A stretch of DNA of 64,000 nt from Flavonifractor sp052065355 (GCF_052065355.1 NZ_JBQHUF010000008.1:61665-125664), one strand, 5' to 3'. Counted from the first letter of the stretch, positions 33,077-42,851 are shown. Notes: a model not told the origin generated them from the letters alone. Numbers and translations are program-made.

Positions 33077-34141
33077 TTACAGAATAATCAGTTCTTTGGG
33101 AGATTTGGTGATATCCACATTGCCCTCAGCGGTGTAAATGAGCACATCCTCAATACGAACGCCGAACTTTCCGGGCAGATAGATGCCCGGTTCGGCAGAT
33201 ACCACGGCGCCTACGGGCATGGGAGTCTCGTCCCGGCCGTTGGCATTGGGGGACTCGTGGATCTCGATACCCACGCTGTGGCCGAAGCCGTGACCGAAGT
33301 AGGGGCCGTAGCCCGCCTCCTCGATGACCTTGGCGGCGGCCATGTGGACCTCCTTGCCGGGCACACCCGCCTTGGCCTTGGCGATGCCGGCCAGCTGGGC
33401 CTTCAGCACGGTGTCGTACACCTTGCGCATCTCCTCAGTGGGCTCGCCCAGGGCGATGGTGCGGGTCATGTCGGAGCAGTAGCCGCCATATTTGCAGCCA
33501 AAGTCCATGGTGATGAAGTCGCCCTTCTGCACCTTCCGCTCACCGGGGATGGCGTGGGGCAGGCTGCCGTTGGGGCCGGAGGCCACGATGGGATCGAAGC
33601 TCATCTTGTCTGCACCCCGGCACAGCATCTCGTACTGGAGCCGGGCGGCGATCTCCTGCTCGGTCATGCCGGGCTGGATGAACTTCAGGATGGCGTCAAA
33701 GGCGGCGTCGGTGATCTCCTGGGCCTTCTTCATCAGGGCGATCTCCTCCTCGTCCTTGGCGGCCCGGAGGGTGTTCAGCAGCTTCTGCGCGGGCACCAGC
33801 TGGCAGGGCAGAGCAGCCTCGTAGTCCCGGAAGGCGGCCACGGTCAGGTAGCCGTCCTCAAAGCCCAGCTTCTTCACCCCCAGCTCTTCCACAGCCTGGA
33901 TGACCAGGGACTTCTGGCCCACGGAGGCGGAGGTCATGGTGATCTTGGCGCCGGCGACCAGTTTCTCCGCCGCCTCAATATAGCGGGAATCGGTGAAATA
34001 GCGGCACTCGGTCTTGGTCACCACCACCGCGCCCTCGCCGTGGAAGCCGATGGCATAGTATTCCCCGGGGTCGCTCATGATAAGCATTCCGTCCAGGCCG
34101 TACTCGTCCAGCTTGGCTGCAATCTGTTTCAGATGGTTCAT
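33077..34141 (-). CDS. Xaa-Pro peptidase, M24 family
   Basis: A 354-residue aminopeptidase-P/prolidase-type enzyme with a creatinase-like N-terminal domain and a pita-bread catalytic domain. The metal ligands can be read: Asp in MDFGCKYGG and CSDMTRT, His in GHGFGHSVG, Glu in SAEPGIYL and RIEDVL. It removes N-terminal residues before proline or splits Xaa-Pro dipeptides. It lies directly upstream of efp. Confidence 0.93.
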   Translation of the reverse strand: MNHLKQIAAKLDEYGLDGMLIMSDPGEYYAIGFHGEGAVVVTKTECRYFTDSRYIEAAEKLVAGAKITMTSASVGQKSLVIQAVEELGVKKLGFEDGYLTVAAFRDYEAALPCQLVPAQKLLNTLRAAKDEEEIALMKKAQEITDAAFDAILKFIQPGMTEQEIAARLQYEMLCRGADKMSFDPIVASGPNGSLPHAIPGERKVQKGDFITMDFGCKYGGYCSDMTRTIALGEPTEEMRKVYDTVLKAQLAGIAKAKAGVPGKEVHMAAAKVIEEAGYGPYFGHGFGHSVGIEIHESPNANGRDETPMPVGAVVSAEPGIYLPGKFGVRIEDVLIYTAEGNVDITKSPKELIIL

Positions 34142-34163
34142 TTGAAAGACTTCCTTTCTGATA

Positions 34164-35006
34164 TCATGCGTTCTGATAGAGTCGTTTCATGGTCAATGCG
34201 TCCTCGGCCTGTGTTCCGGCCGATTCGCAGATAAAGGTGGGGCTCCAGCCCCGGCGGGCCACCTCCGCCATCAGGGGTGCAGGATCGGGCCCAAAATCCT
34301 CCTGATCGAAGGTCAGGTGCATTTTCTCGCCCCCGTTGGGGGTGAACTGGATCTTGGAAAAATGGCTGTGGAAGCGGGATGCCCGCTCCTCCCCCAGCAC
34401 CTCCGCGATCCGGTCCAGCATGTTCACGCAGGCCTCATGGCCCTCCAGCTCTCCCAAGGAGCGGGCGTACAGGTGGCCGAAGTCCACGCAGGGGGTGAGC
34501 CGCCCGTCCAGAGTGCACAGCTCCAGCACCTCGTCCAGATCCCCCAGCTGATTGATCTTGCCCATGGTCTCGGGACAGAGGGTGATGTGGCCGAAGCCGG
34601 CGTCATCGCAGGCGGCCACCACCTCTTTCAGAGATTTCAGGGCAATGTCCTGGGCCTCTCTTCTGGTGCGCTTCATCAGCGCTCCGGAGTGGATAACCAC
34701 CCGGGTGGCTCCCATCCAGTCCGCCGCCTGACAGGCTGCGGTGATGTAGCCGATGGTCTTTTTCAGGCTGTCCGGGTCAGGATTGGCCAGGTTGATAAAG
34801 TAGGGGGCGTGGAGGGACAGGGCGATGTCCGCCTCCTTTGCCGCTGCACCCACCTTTCTGGCGGTCTCCTCCCCTACGTTGACGCCCTTGCCGCACTGGT
34901 ACTCGTAGCAATCCAGGCCCAGCCCCGCCAGCCAGCGGGGGGCGTCCACAGAGGATTTATAGGGAAAGGAATCGGCGTTGCCCGCCGGTCCGAAGATAGC
35001 GCTCAT
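34164..35006 (-). CDS. nfo: Deoxyribonuclease IV (AP endonuclease, Nfo-like)
   Basis: A 280-residue TIM-barrel endonuclease IV. It cleaves at abasic sites in base-excision repair using three metal ions. Seen are the N-terminal FGPAGNADSFPYKS, the metal-site segments LSLHAPYFINLA and VIHSGAL, CPETMGK, and CVDFGHLYAR. The ATG at 35006 overlaps the yqeG stop as ATGA, indicating translational coupling. Length is normal. Confidence 0.92.
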   Translation of the reverse strand: MSAIFGPAGNADSFPYKSSVDAPRWLAGLGLDCYEYQCGKGVNVGEETARKVGAAAKEADIALSLHAPYFINLANPDPDSLKKTIGYITAACQAADWMGATRVVIHSGALMKRTRREAQDIALKSLKEVVAACDDAGFGHITLCPETMGKINQLGDLDEVLELCTLDGRLTPCVDFGHLYARSLGELEGHEACVNMLDRIAEVLGEERASRFHSHFSKIQFTPNGGEKMHLTFDQEDFGPDPAPLMAEVARRGWSPTFICESAGTQAEDALTMKRLYQNA

Positions 35007-35512
35007 AGCGGTTTGGTTCTCCTTTTCGTCAGGGCGCGGAAGGGCCACTCCACGGCGTACCGCAGGTAGCGGCCGGGGTTGCCCGCCAGGCGGATGGGCT
35101 CCACCAGCAGGGTAAACACACCCGCGTTCCGTCCGCCCAAAATATCGGTAAAGATCTGGTCCCCCACAATGGCGGTCTGTTCCGCCGTGCAGCCCATCTG
35201 TTCCATGGCTTTGTAGAAAGAGCCGGGCTTGGGCTTGCCGGCGTGGCCGATGAAGGGGACGCCCAGCGCCTGGGAGAAGCGGCTGGGCCGGTCCGGGTGG
35301 CGGTTATTGGACAGGACAAAGAGGGTAACTCCCTGCTCTGCCAGCTCCGCCGTCCAGGCCCGTACTTTCTCGTCTGGCTCGGGCACCCCGTAGGGCACCA
35401 GGGTATTGTCCAGGTCGGTCAGCAAAAGCCGGATCCCCCGCCTGGCCAAGGCCGCCGGGTCGATATCATAGATGCTCTGCCCGGCCCAATGGGCCGTCAG
35501 GGAAAAAGCCAT
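35003..35512 (-). CDS. YqeG-family HAD phosphatase
   Basis: A 169-residue HAD-IIIA phosphatase with motif I LLTDLDNTLVPYG, motif II LSNN and motif III/IV VGDQIFTDILGG. YqeG proteins are widespread in Firmicutes, probably acting on a phosphorylated lipid or metabolite; the YqeG substrate is not settled. It is the first gene of the yqeG-nfo unit. Confidence 0.9.
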   Translation of the reverse strand: MAFSLTAHWAGQSIYDIDPAALARRGIRLLLTDLDNTLVPYGVPEPDEKVRAWTAELAEQGVTLFVLSNNRHPDRPSRFSQALGVPFIGHAGKPKPGSFYKAMEQMGCTAEQTAIVGDQIFTDILGGRNAGVFTLLVEPIRLAGNPGRYLRYAVEWPFRALTKRRTKPL

Positions 35513-35594
35513 TGTGTCACCTCGTCTAATCGCAAATTGGTCCGCATAGAATTATACACAGTTCTCTCAGCATGGACAAGGGGGTACCTGGAAT

Positions 35595-36377
35595 ATGCAA
35601 GGAAAATACGATCTGATCCTCACCGCGCCGCCGGGAGACTGCCGGGCGGCGGCCCGCTTCGGACTGCCGGTGGCCCACGCCGCCTACCGGGTGGGGGGCG
35701 GCCCCCATCTGTTTCGGGCCAATCTGCCCATGCCGGTGCGGGGTGGGCTGATGGCGGTGGACTGCACCGGCTTCGACGGCCGGGGGGAAAGCGGTCCCTT
35801 CTGTCAGGAGGTGCTGCGGGAGTGCGCCGCCCGGGGATTCACCGGGGTGCTGTGCGACTTTGAAGGGCGGCCCTTCCCCCTGCTGGTCCAGATCCTCCGG
35901 GAGCTGGAGGGCCTGCTGGAAAAGCGGGGCTGGCCCCTCTACGTGCCCGAGGCCTATGGCCCCCACACCAGCCGAGCCAGGGTGCTGATCTCCTCCGCCC
36001 TGTCCGGTGGCTCCCTAACCCAGCGGCTGTCCGAGGTCAGGGAGCGGTTCGGCGACCGGGCGGTGCTGGCGGTGGAGCGGGTGGCGGAGGACTTCTTCCT
36101 CCCCTCTCTGGACGGCCAGGGCCGGCCGCTGCCCCGGGAACAGCTCAGCACTATGCTGGAGGAACGCTCCCCCTCCGTCTTTTTCTCCACCGAGCTGTGC
36201 GCCCACTACTTTACTTACATGTCCCGGGAAAACGGAGCCCACTTCGTCCTCTTCGACGACGCCGGTTCCATCCGCAAAAAGCTGCGGCTGGCCCAGAATA
36301 TGGGCATCCGTCAGGCGGTGCTGTCCTATCCCCAGGTGGACGATCTGCTGGAGGATCTGCTCTCAGGGCTGCAATAA
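35595..36377 (+). CDS. Hypothetical protein, possible TIM-barrel (GH18-like) fold
   Basis: A 260-residue protein without signal peptide or membrane segment. Segments such as ARGFTGVLCDFEGR and the C-terminal FDDAGSIRKKLRLAQNMGIR-QAVLSYPQ resemble strand/helix units of family-18-type barrels found in spore-related proteins. No catalytic DxxDxE motif is complete, although CDFEG may be a relic. It is divergent from yqeG. Function is not assigned. Confidence 0.6.
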   Translation: MQGKYDLILTAPPGDCRAAARFGLPVAHAAYRVGGGPHLFRANLPMPVRGGLMAVDCTGFDGRGESGPFCQEVLRECAARGFTGVLCDFEGRPFPLLVQILRELEGLLEKRGWPLYVPEAYGPHTSRARVLISSALSGGSLTQRLSEVRERFGDRAVLAVERVAEDFFLPSLDGQGRPLPREQLSTMLEERSPSVFFSTELCAHYFTYMSRENGAHFVLFDDAGSIRKKLRLAQNMGIRQAVLSYPQVDDLLEDLLSGLQ

Positions 36378-36410
36378 AAAAGGAGCGCCGCGGTTTCCCG
36401 CGGCGCTCCC
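36376..36410 (-). terminator. Terminator of the S-layer-homology gene
   Basis: A GGAGCGCCGCGG/CCGCGGCGCTCC stem with loop TTTC is followed on the minus strand by TTTTTT. It lies just after the minus-strand gene's stop. Confidence 0.85.
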
Positions 36411-36415
36411 TGCAA

Positions 36416-38749
36416 TCAGGCAGGATTCTGCTCGAAATTGATGGTGTAGGACAGCTCCTCGTTCTCGTTGCCGGCGGCATCCTTCAGGACGCCGGCAGCC
36501 AGGTCAAACTGGAACTCACCGGCCACAAACTTGTTGCCGTTTTCATTGGTGACGGTGATGTGGAGCTTGGTGGGGTCTTCCTCGTCAATGACGAAGGTAC
36601 CAAACTCCTCCTCGGCGATGGTAATCTTCAGCTCCCCGTCGCCGGCTACCACAGCCTCGCTGAGGATGACGGTCAGGCTGGTGAACTCCTGGCCCTCGTC
36701 AAAGTTGACGGTGGCGCCGTCCTCCACGGAAACGCCGTCGATCTCAAAGCCCGCCACGGTGGGAGCGGTGGTATCCAGAGGCACGGACACGTCGGAGACA
36801 GTCATCTCCTCCTCCACAAAGTACATGGAGCCAAACTGGTTGCCCGCCTTGTCCTTCACGGAGAAGTAGAAGGTCATGGGGCTGCCGTCGGCGGCCTCCC
36901 GCAGCAGCTTGGTGGCGGCGGGGTTGAAAGTGATCTCCCACTTCTGCTCACCCACGGTGTCGGTGTAGCGGACGGAGGCACCAATGCCGCTCTCCTCGTC
37001 CAGGATCTCCTGGTCCTTGGCCTCCACGGTGAACTCGGGGAAGCTCTCCTCCAGGCTGTGGTCCACCTCCAGGTAGGCCAGCTCGCCCTGGTCGGACACG
37101 GGCACGGTGAGGGTCAGGGTATCGTCGTCGCCCAGCAGGGTCACGCTCTCCTTCTCCAGCTTGGGAGCGGCAATGTCGGCGCCGGCCTCCTGCTCAAAGG
37201 CAACGGTCCACACATAATAGGGGGTGCGGCCCTCGTCGTCCTTCAGGGCAACATGGCGGCGGGCGGTGAGATAGCCGGCGGAGTTGCCCGCAGCGTCAAA
37301 GAGCTCCTTATCGTAGCGCATGCCGTCGCCCAGCTTGGCGCTGTTGAAGTCAAAGGTCCAGACGAACTCGGTCTCGTTATCCACATAGAGGTTGGTGATC
37401 TGCACCTCGCCGGAGATGGTGTAGCCCAGGCCCTCCAGGGCGCTGTTGTTCACCGCGTCGCCCTCGGGCGTACCGGAGCTGCCGATCTTGGTCAGCACCC
37501 CGTCCTCCTTGGTGTACAGGGCCTCAGAGAAGCGGATGGTCACCTTGCCGTCCTCCTCGGTCACCTGGGAGACAGTGGGCGCGGGATCGGCAGGGGTGCC
37601 ACCGCCGCCGCCGGAGCCGCCGCCGTTGTTGCCGCCGTCAGAACCGCCGTTGTTGTCGCCGCCATTCTCGCCGTCGCCGCCAACCTGGTTGCCCTCGCTG
37701 TCGGTGGGCTGCTCCACGCCGTCGGCCACCTCCAGGCTGCCGGGCAGCTTGCCATCCAGCACCACGCCGTCTGCGTTGACGCCGGCCTTGTCAATGGTGC
37801 CCTGGTTGTCCACCTGGGCGGAGGCATTGAGCTCCAGCTCCTGCACGGAGGCGCCGGATTCCACCTTCAGCTGGGCGTCGGCATTGACGCTCATGTACCC
37901 GGCGGCGCTGGCGCCGGACAGGGTCAGGGACACGGGAGCGTCCACCTTCACCAGGCCGCTTTCCAGGTCCCGGGCGGTGATCTTGGCTCCGGCACTGCCG
38001 GAAGCCACCACCAGGCCGGCCGTCTCACCGGAGACCTCCACCACACTGCCGCTGCGGGCGGCGGTCTGGCCCGCGTTCACCACCACAAAGCGGTTGGCAT
38101 CCTCCGCGGTCACGGTGGAGGAGCCGGTCACATAGTCGCTGATGGCCTTGTCCAGCAGGGCCATGGTGGAAGCACGGTCGATCTGGGCCAGAGGCGCCAG
38201 GCGGGAGCCGTCCTCCACGCCGCTGAGGATCCCCAGCTCAGCCAGAGGATCCAGGTAGCCGGCCGCCCAGGCGGCGGCAGTGTCACCGTCGGTAAACTGG
38301 CTCAGGTCGGGCATACCCTCCTCCCGGATGCCGATGGCCCGGGCAAACATCACCATGGTCTCCTGACGGGTAATGGTGCGCTCGGCGTTGGCGTTGGCGC
38401 CGTCGCCCTCCATGATGCCGGCGGCGGTGCACTTCAGAATGGCGTCGGCATACCACTCGTCGCCCTTCAGGTCGGCGTAGCGGTTCTCCGCCTTCTCCGT
38501 CAGACCCAGCATGCGGGCAAAAATAGTGGCCAGCTCGCCCCGAGTCAGGTTGGCGGTGGGCTGAAACAGACCGGCGTGGTTGCCCTCCACCAGGCCGGCA
38601 TCCAGCCAGCGCTGAATGGAATCAGCCGCCCAGCTCTGCTCCACGTCCGGCAGGGTGGGCTTGTCCGTGTCGGCAGCCAGAGCCGGCAGGCCGGCAGAAA
38701 GGCCCATGGAAAGTGTCAAAAGCAGGGCCAGCGGTTTTTTTGCATCCAT
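36416..38749 (-). CDS. S-layer-homology (SLH) domain surface protein
   Basis: A 777-residue exported protein. A signal peptide (residues 1-25, ending AGLPALA) leads to three SLH repeats (about 32-75, 90-140, 150-200; TRGELATIFARMLGL, TRQETMVMFARAIG, DRASTMALLDKAI). A region of beta-type sequence follows, then a low-complexity Gly/Asn/Asp linker (about 352-390). The large C-terminal part is made of repeated acidic beta domains (for example YTISGEVQITNLYVDNET and YTINFEQNPA). SLH domains bind pyruvylated secondary wall polymer, so it sits on the cell surface. No enzymatic motif is seen; adhesion or S-layer roles are possible. Confidence 0.9.
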   Translation of the reverse strand: MDAKKPLALLLTLSMGLSAGLPALAADTDKPTLPDVEQSWAADSIQRWLDAGLVEGNHAGLFQPTANLTRGELATIFARMLGLTEKAENRYADLKGDEWYADAILKCTAAGIMEGDGANANAERTITRQETMVMFARAIGIREEGMPDLSQFTDGDTAAAWAAGYLDPLAELGILSGVEDGSRLAPLAQIDRASTMALLDKAISDYVTGSSTVTAEDANRFVVVNAGQTAARSGSVVEVSGETAGLVVASGSAGAKITARDLESGLVKVDAPVSLTLSGASAAGYMSVNADAQLKVESGASVQELELNASAQVDNQGTIDKAGVNADGVVLDGKLPGSLEVADGVEQPTDSEGNQVGGDGENGGDNNGGSDGGNNGGGSGGGGGTPADPAPTVSQVTEEDGKVTIRFSEALYTKEDGVLTKIGSSGTPEGDAVNNSALEGLGYTISGEVQITNLYVDNETEFVWTFDFNSAKLGDGMRYDKELFDAAGNSAGYLTARRHVALKDDEGRTPYYVWTVAFEQEAGADIAAPKLEKESVTLLGDDDTLTLTVPVSDQGELAYLEVDHSLEESFPEFTVEAKDQEILDEESGIGASVRYTDTVGEQKWEITFNPAATKLLREAADGSPMTFYFSVKDKAGNQFGSMYFVEEEMTVSDVSVPLDTTAPTVAGFEIDGVSVEDGATVNFDEGQEFTSLTVILSEAVVAGDGELKITIAEEEFGTFVIDEEDPTKLHITVTNENGNKFVAGEFQFDLAAGVLKDAAGNENEELSYTINFEQNPA

Positions 38750-38826
38750 CGGTTATTTCCTCCAAATTGCATTCAGTTTACAGAATGTGCGACATGTATT
38801 TCTCACGCAATTCATACCGGGACGCT

Positions 38827-38854
38827 ATTATATCAGCTTTTATCCACCTGTCAA
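38827..38854 (-). promoter_or_regulatory. Promoter of the SLH gene
   Basis: The minus strand has TTGACA, a 16-bp spacer and TATAAT, giving a leader of about 70 bases before the GGAGG ribosome site. Confidence 0.8.
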
Positions 38855-38950
38855 CGAACCCGGGCAGTCCAAATCCTTCCACCCCCAAAGCCCTTGGAGG
38901 GCAACATTTTGCGGCTTTTCCAAATTTCTCTTTTTCGATGGAATACAGCA

Positions 38951-38985
38951 AAAAAGGACACGGCGCACAGGCCGTGTCCTTTTTC
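38951..38985 (-). terminator. Terminator of the radical-SAM/DUF2344 operon
   Basis: An AAAAAGGACACGGC/GCCGTGTCCTTTTT stem lies 10 bases after the DUF2344 stop codon. Confidence 0.9.
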
Positions 38986-38994
38986 ATGTTTCCA

Positions 38995-39654
38995 TTATTC
39001 CCAGTTCTGAAGGCGCTCGTCCAGCACTGAGCGCCGGTGGAAGCTGACATAGTCCGGGAAGGCGTCAGGGCAGTGCTGGCGGATGGCCGCCACCACCAGC
39101 TCCGGGTTCAGGCCCGGATTCTGGGCCTTCAGGATCAGGTCCAGGGTAATGGTGTCCCGCCGCTCCTCCACAGTGGCCTGGCGGATCAGGGGGATCAGGT
39201 CTACCTCCACCTTACCGCTCTTGGCCTTCTTGCTCCGCTTCTCCATCACCAGGGTCTCCCGGGCCAGCAGGTCCTGGATGGCAGACTCGGCGCCGAAGGG
39301 TGCGCCGGCCTCATACTCCATGGTGACGATGTAGTTTACATAGCTGAGCTCCTTCACCGGACGCACCGCCTCATAGCAGCGGTTGACGGTGATACCGGCG
39401 GGCAGGGCGGCGTTCATTTTGGCCGGCACCTGGTCCAGAGGGGTGTCCAGCACCTGGCACTCCAGCACCTCGCACCCGCTGGAAAAGCCCACGGACAGGG
39501 GCAGAGGGATGGAGACGAAGGCGTGGGGATTAAAGCCCTCAGTATGCTTGATGGCGATGCCCGCCCGGAGGAAGGACCGCTGGAAGGTACGCATCAGGTC
39601 CAGGTGGGAGATAAATTTGGCGGTGTCCGCCTTGGAAAAGGCCAGTCTATGCAT
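38995..39654 (-). CDS. TIGR03936/DUF2344 radical-SAM-associated protein
   Basis: A 219-residue protein beginning HRLAFSKADTAKFISHLDLM, the DUF2344 signature, and continuing GFNPHAFVSIPLPLSVGFSS. The ATG at 39654, after GGGAGGG, overlaps the end of the radical-SAM gene by 8 bases, so the pair is translationally coupled. In other genomes the two are adjacent or fused. A role in RNA or ribosome modification is often suspected but not proven. Confidence 0.9.
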   Translation of the reverse strand: MHRLAFSKADTAKFISHLDLMRTFQRSFLRAGIAIKHTEGFNPHAFVSIPLPLSVGFSSGCEVLECQVLDTPLDQVPAKMNAALPAGITVNRCYEAVRPVKELSYVNYIVTMEYEAGAPFGAESAIQDLLARETLVMEKRSKKAKSGKVEVDLIPLIRQATVEERRDTITLDLILKAQNPGLNPELVVAAIRQHCPDAFPDYVSFHRRSVLDERLQNWE

Positions 39655-41482
39655 CGCATTTCCCTCCCGGACAGAATCGATTGGCTCCGCAGCCGGAGCA
39701 CTTGGCCCGGCAGTCGGGGGTGATGACCGCCGCATAGGCCTGCTCCCGCTCCCGCCACAGGAAGGAACGGGTCACGCCCACAGAGGTCACGTCCCAGGGG
39801 AAGAGCTCGTCCTTCTCCCGGGTGCGGTTGGCGTAGAAGGCGGGGTCCACGCCGCAGGCCTGGAAAGCCTCCATCCAGCGGTCGAAGTCGAAACCCTCGC
39901 TCCAGGCGTCGAACTTGGCGCCGTGGCGCCAGGCATACTCGATGACCTCGGCCACCTTCCGGTCGCCCCGGGCGAAGACCGCCTCCAGGAAGCTGGTCTG
40001 AGAGTCATGCCAGTTATATTTGATGGAACGGCCCCGCATGTGCTCCCGCAGCAGCTTCACCCGCCGCAGGTACTCCTCCATGGAGATCTGGGGCTCCCAC
40101 TGGAAGGCGGTGTGGGGCTTGGGCACGAACCAGGCGGTGGACACGGTGATGGTCACACCCCGCTTGGGGTTGGGGGTGACCTCCTTCCAGGTCTGGTACA
40201 CCTTTTCCGCCAGGTCGGCGATGCCCAGCACATCCTCGTCGGTCTCGGTGGGCAGGCCCAGCATGAAGTACAGCTTCACGCTGCTCCAGCCGCCGGAGAA
40301 GGCGGTGCGGCAGGAGCGGAGCAGGTCCTCCTCGGTGACGTTCTTGTTGATGGCGTCCCGCAGGCGCTGGGTACCCGCCTCGGGCGCGAAGGTCAGGCCG
40401 GACTTGCGGACATGCTGCACCCGCTCCATCAGGCCCAGGGAGAAGTTGTCCGCCCGCAGGGAGGGCAGGGACAGGGAGACCTTGTTGGGCTCACACCACT
40501 CCAGCAGGCCGTCGCACAGGTGCTCCAGAGGACGGTAGTCGCTGGTGGACAGAGAGGACATGGTCATCTCCTGATAGCCGGAGTCCTTGCAGGCCTCGAT
40601 ACCCTGCTGAATGAGGATCTCCGGGTCACGGGCGCGCACGGGCCGGTAGGCGTATCCCGCCTGGCAGAACCGGCAGCCCCGGATGCAGCCCCGGAACAGC
40701 TCCAGCATCACCCGGTCGTGGACAATCTCGGTGGAGGGCACGATGGTCTTCACCGGGAAATAGCTGTGGTCAAAGTCCTGCACGATCCGCTTGGTCACCA
40801 CCGCCGGAGCCCCCTCCGTGGGGGTCACCGACTCCAGGGTGCCGTCGCTCTTGTAGGACACCTGATACAGGGAGGGCACATAGACGCCGCCGATCTGAGC
40901 GGCGGCCACCAGGAACTCCTCCTTGCTCCAGTACTCGTCCCGGGCCTTGCGGTAGAGGTGGATGATCTCCTGGCTGACCTCCTCACCCTCACCCAGCACG
41001 AACAGGTCCACAAAGGGCGCCAGAGGCTCGGGGTTATAGGCGCAGGTGCCGCCGGCCACCACGATGGGAGACAGGCCGTAGCGCTCCTCACTGCGCAGGG
41101 GCAGCCCTGCCAGGTCCAGCATGTTGAGCACATTGCTGTAGGCCATCTCATAGCCCAGGGAGAAGCCGATCAGGTCAAAATCAGCGATGGAATCCCCGCT
41201 CTCCAGGCCGTACAGGGGGATGCCCTCCCGGCGCATCTCCTCCTCCATGTCCAGCCAGGGGGCGAACACCCGCTCGCACCACACGCCGTCCATTTCATTC
41301 ATCACGCCGTAGAGGATCCGCATGCCCAAATTGGACATGCCGATTTCATAAGTATCAGGGAAGCACAGCGCGTAGCGCACATCCACGCTGCGGCGGTCCT
41401 TCACCACTGCGTTGTATTCTCCCCCGGTATAGCGGGCGGGCTTCTGCACCCGCGGGAGGATATGTTCCAGTGTACGATTCAT
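39647..41482 (-). CDS. TIGR03960-family B12-binding radical SAM protein
   Basis: A 611-residue protein. The N-terminal half is B12-binding-like (YALCFPDTYEIGMSNLGMRI). A radical-SAM domain follows, with the iron-sulfur motif CIRGCRFC (about 267-274). The C-terminus carries more cysteines (CRAKCSGCGANRFCPGGKC), possibly an extra cluster. It pairs with DUF2344. Its substrate is unknown; conservation across Clostridia suggests a housekeeping modification. Confidence 0.92.
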   Translation of the reverse strand: MNRTLEHILPRVQKPARYTGGEYNAVVKDRRSVDVRYALCFPDTYEIGMSNLGMRILYGVMNEMDGVWCERVFAPWLDMEEEMRREGIPLYGLESGDSIADFDLIGFSLGYEMAYSNVLNMLDLAGLPLRSEERYGLSPIVVAGGTCAYNPEPLAPFVDLFVLGEGEEVSQEIIHLYRKARDEYWSKEEFLVAAAQIGGVYVPSLYQVSYKSDGTLESVTPTEGAPAVVTKRIVQDFDHSYFPVKTIVPSTEIVHDRVMLELFRGCIRGCRFCQAGYAYRPVRARDPEILIQQGIEACKDSGYQEMTMSSLSTSDYRPLEHLCDGLLEWCEPNKVSLSLPSLRADNFSLGLMERVQHVRKSGLTFAPEAGTQRLRDAINKNVTEEDLLRSCRTAFSGGWSSVKLYFMLGLPTETDEDVLGIADLAEKVYQTWKEVTPNPKRGVTITVSTAWFVPKPHTAFQWEPQISMEEYLRRVKLLREHMRGRSIKYNWHDSQTSFLEAVFARGDRKVAEVIEYAWRHGAKFDAWSEGFDFDRWMEAFQACGVDPAFYANRTREKDELFPWDVTSVGVTRSFLWREREQAYAAVITPDCRAKCSGCGANRFCPGGKCDA

Positions 41483-41534
41483 GCCGAACCCTCTCTATGA
41501 TCCTTCAATAATTGCCTAAAAAATAGAGCATGTT

Positions 41535-41563
41535 ATTATACTATACATAACCCTCCGGTGCAA
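41535..41563 (-). promoter_or_regulatory. Promoter of the radical-SAM/DUF2344 operon
   Basis: TTGCAC, a 17-bp spacer and TATAAT lie on the minus strand about 50 bases upstream of the radical-SAM start. Confidence 0.7.
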
Positions 41564-41581
41564 GGGAAATTTCTCCCTTCC

Positions 41582-42706
41582 TCAGCCGGGAAGCAGGAAA
41601 GCCGTCAGACAGAGCACCGCCAGGCCCACCACATTGGCAGCGGTGAACACCAGCAAATAGCGGCCCGGCCGGGCGCCGGGAGACTTCAGATAGCTTTTTA
41701 GGGAAATGAGGCTGGCCAGGGAGGCGATGGGGGTACCCAGGCCGCCAATATTGGTGCCCATCAGCAAACCCCGCCAGTCGGCGGTAAAGCCGGAGAGGAG
41801 CACCGCCGCCGGCACATTGCTGATGACCTGACTGGCCAGGCCGGCGGTGAGGGCGGTGCGGCCCTCCATCAGGGCAGCGATGGCGTCGTGGATAGGCGGA
41901 CAGGCTCCCACATTGCCGGCAAACAGGAAAAAGCAGAAGAATGTGGCCAGCAGGCCGTAGTCCACCCTGCGGAACAGAGGCCGGTCAAAAATCACCATGG
42001 CGCTGAGAACGATGGCCAGCAGTGCGGGATAGGGCAGCACCCGGAACACCGACAGCAGGCACAGCAGGAACAGCCCCGCCATCAGACCCAGCTTGCCCCG
42101 GGACTGAATGTGGGCCTGCTCGGCGAAAGCCACCCGGATGCCCTCCGGCTTGACGCACAGGGCGGCGATGACCAGTCCCACCAGGCTCACCAGAGACAGC
42201 GGAAGGGTCACGGAGAAAAACTGACCGGCGGTCAGCTCATAGTTGGCATATAAGTACAGGTTCTGGGGGTTGCCCACAGGGGTGGCCATGCTGCCCAGGT
42301 TGGCGGCGATGGTCTGGAGCACCACAATATAAATCAGACGCTCCGTCCGCCCAATGAGGCCCAGCACCAGAATGGCAAAGGGCACAAAGGTGATCAGCGC
42401 CACGTCGTTGGTCACCAGCATGGACACAAAGAAGGGCAGCAGCACCAGCACCAGAGTCACGAACCGCATCCGCCGCTCCCCTGCCAGCAGCCGCTGGGCC
42501 AGCACGGCGAACACGCCGCACTCCTGGAGACCGGCCACCACAGACATCAGACAGAACAGCAGGGAGAGCACCCGCCAGTCGATGTAGTTGAGATAGGCCG
42601 CCGAAGGTGGATTGAGGGCCACCGAAATCAGGGCGCATACCGCCGCGATGCAGAGCACCGGCTCCTTTTTCCAAAAGCGCAGTACGCCGCCTTCTCTCTT
42701 TTCCAT
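41582..42706 (-). CDS. SLC13/citrate-transporter-like membrane protein
   Basis: A 374-residue transporter with about ten membrane spans. It resembles the ion-transporter superfamily (SLC13, ArsB/NhaD): LVTNDVALITFVPFAILVL in the first half, GSMATPVGNPQNLYLY after it, and NVPAAVLLSGFTADWRGLLM in the second. The ATG at 42706 follows AGAGGGG. It likely exports or imports an organic or inorganic anion. The substrate cannot be determined from context. Confidence 0.85.
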   Translation of the reverse strand: MEKREGGVLRFWKKEPVLCIAAVCALISVALNPPSAAYLNYIDWRVLSLLFCLMSVVAGLQECGVFAVLAQRLLAGERRMRFVTLVLVLLPFFVSMLVTNDVALITFVPFAILVLGLIGRTERLIYIVVLQTIAANLGSMATPVGNPQNLYLYANYELTAGQFFSVTLPLSLVSLVGLVIAALCVKPEGIRVAFAEQAHIQSRGKLGLMAGLFLLCLLSVFRVLPYPALLAIVLSAMVIFDRPLFRRVDYGLLATFFCFFLFAGNVGACPPIHDAIAALMEGRTALTAGLASQVISNVPAAVLLSGFTADWRGLLMGTNIGGLGTPIASLASLISLKSYLKSPGARPGRYLLVFTAANVVGLAVLCLTAFLLPG

Positions 42707-42732
42707 CCCGATCCCCTCTTCCGGACATGACG

Positions 42733-42759
42733 AAAAAGCCACCCTGGCGGGTGGCTTTT
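42733..42759 (-). terminator. Terminator between DUF6514 and the transporter
   Basis: An AAAAGCCACC/GGTGGCTTTT hairpin ends in a U-run on the minus strand. It separates the two minus-strand genes. Confidence 0.7.
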
Positions 42760-42851
42760 CCTTCTTCTCATTCAGCCGATTGCCTTATTTCAGATTTTAA
42801 TGGATTCCCGTGCCGCGGTCAAGGGGTGACGGCGGCTTTTTTCGCTCCCCC

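Noticed and set aside
36197..39010. A 937-codon plus-strand frame opposite the SLH protein gene
   Set aside because: It is antisense to an obvious signal peptide/SLH protein and has shadow-like composition.
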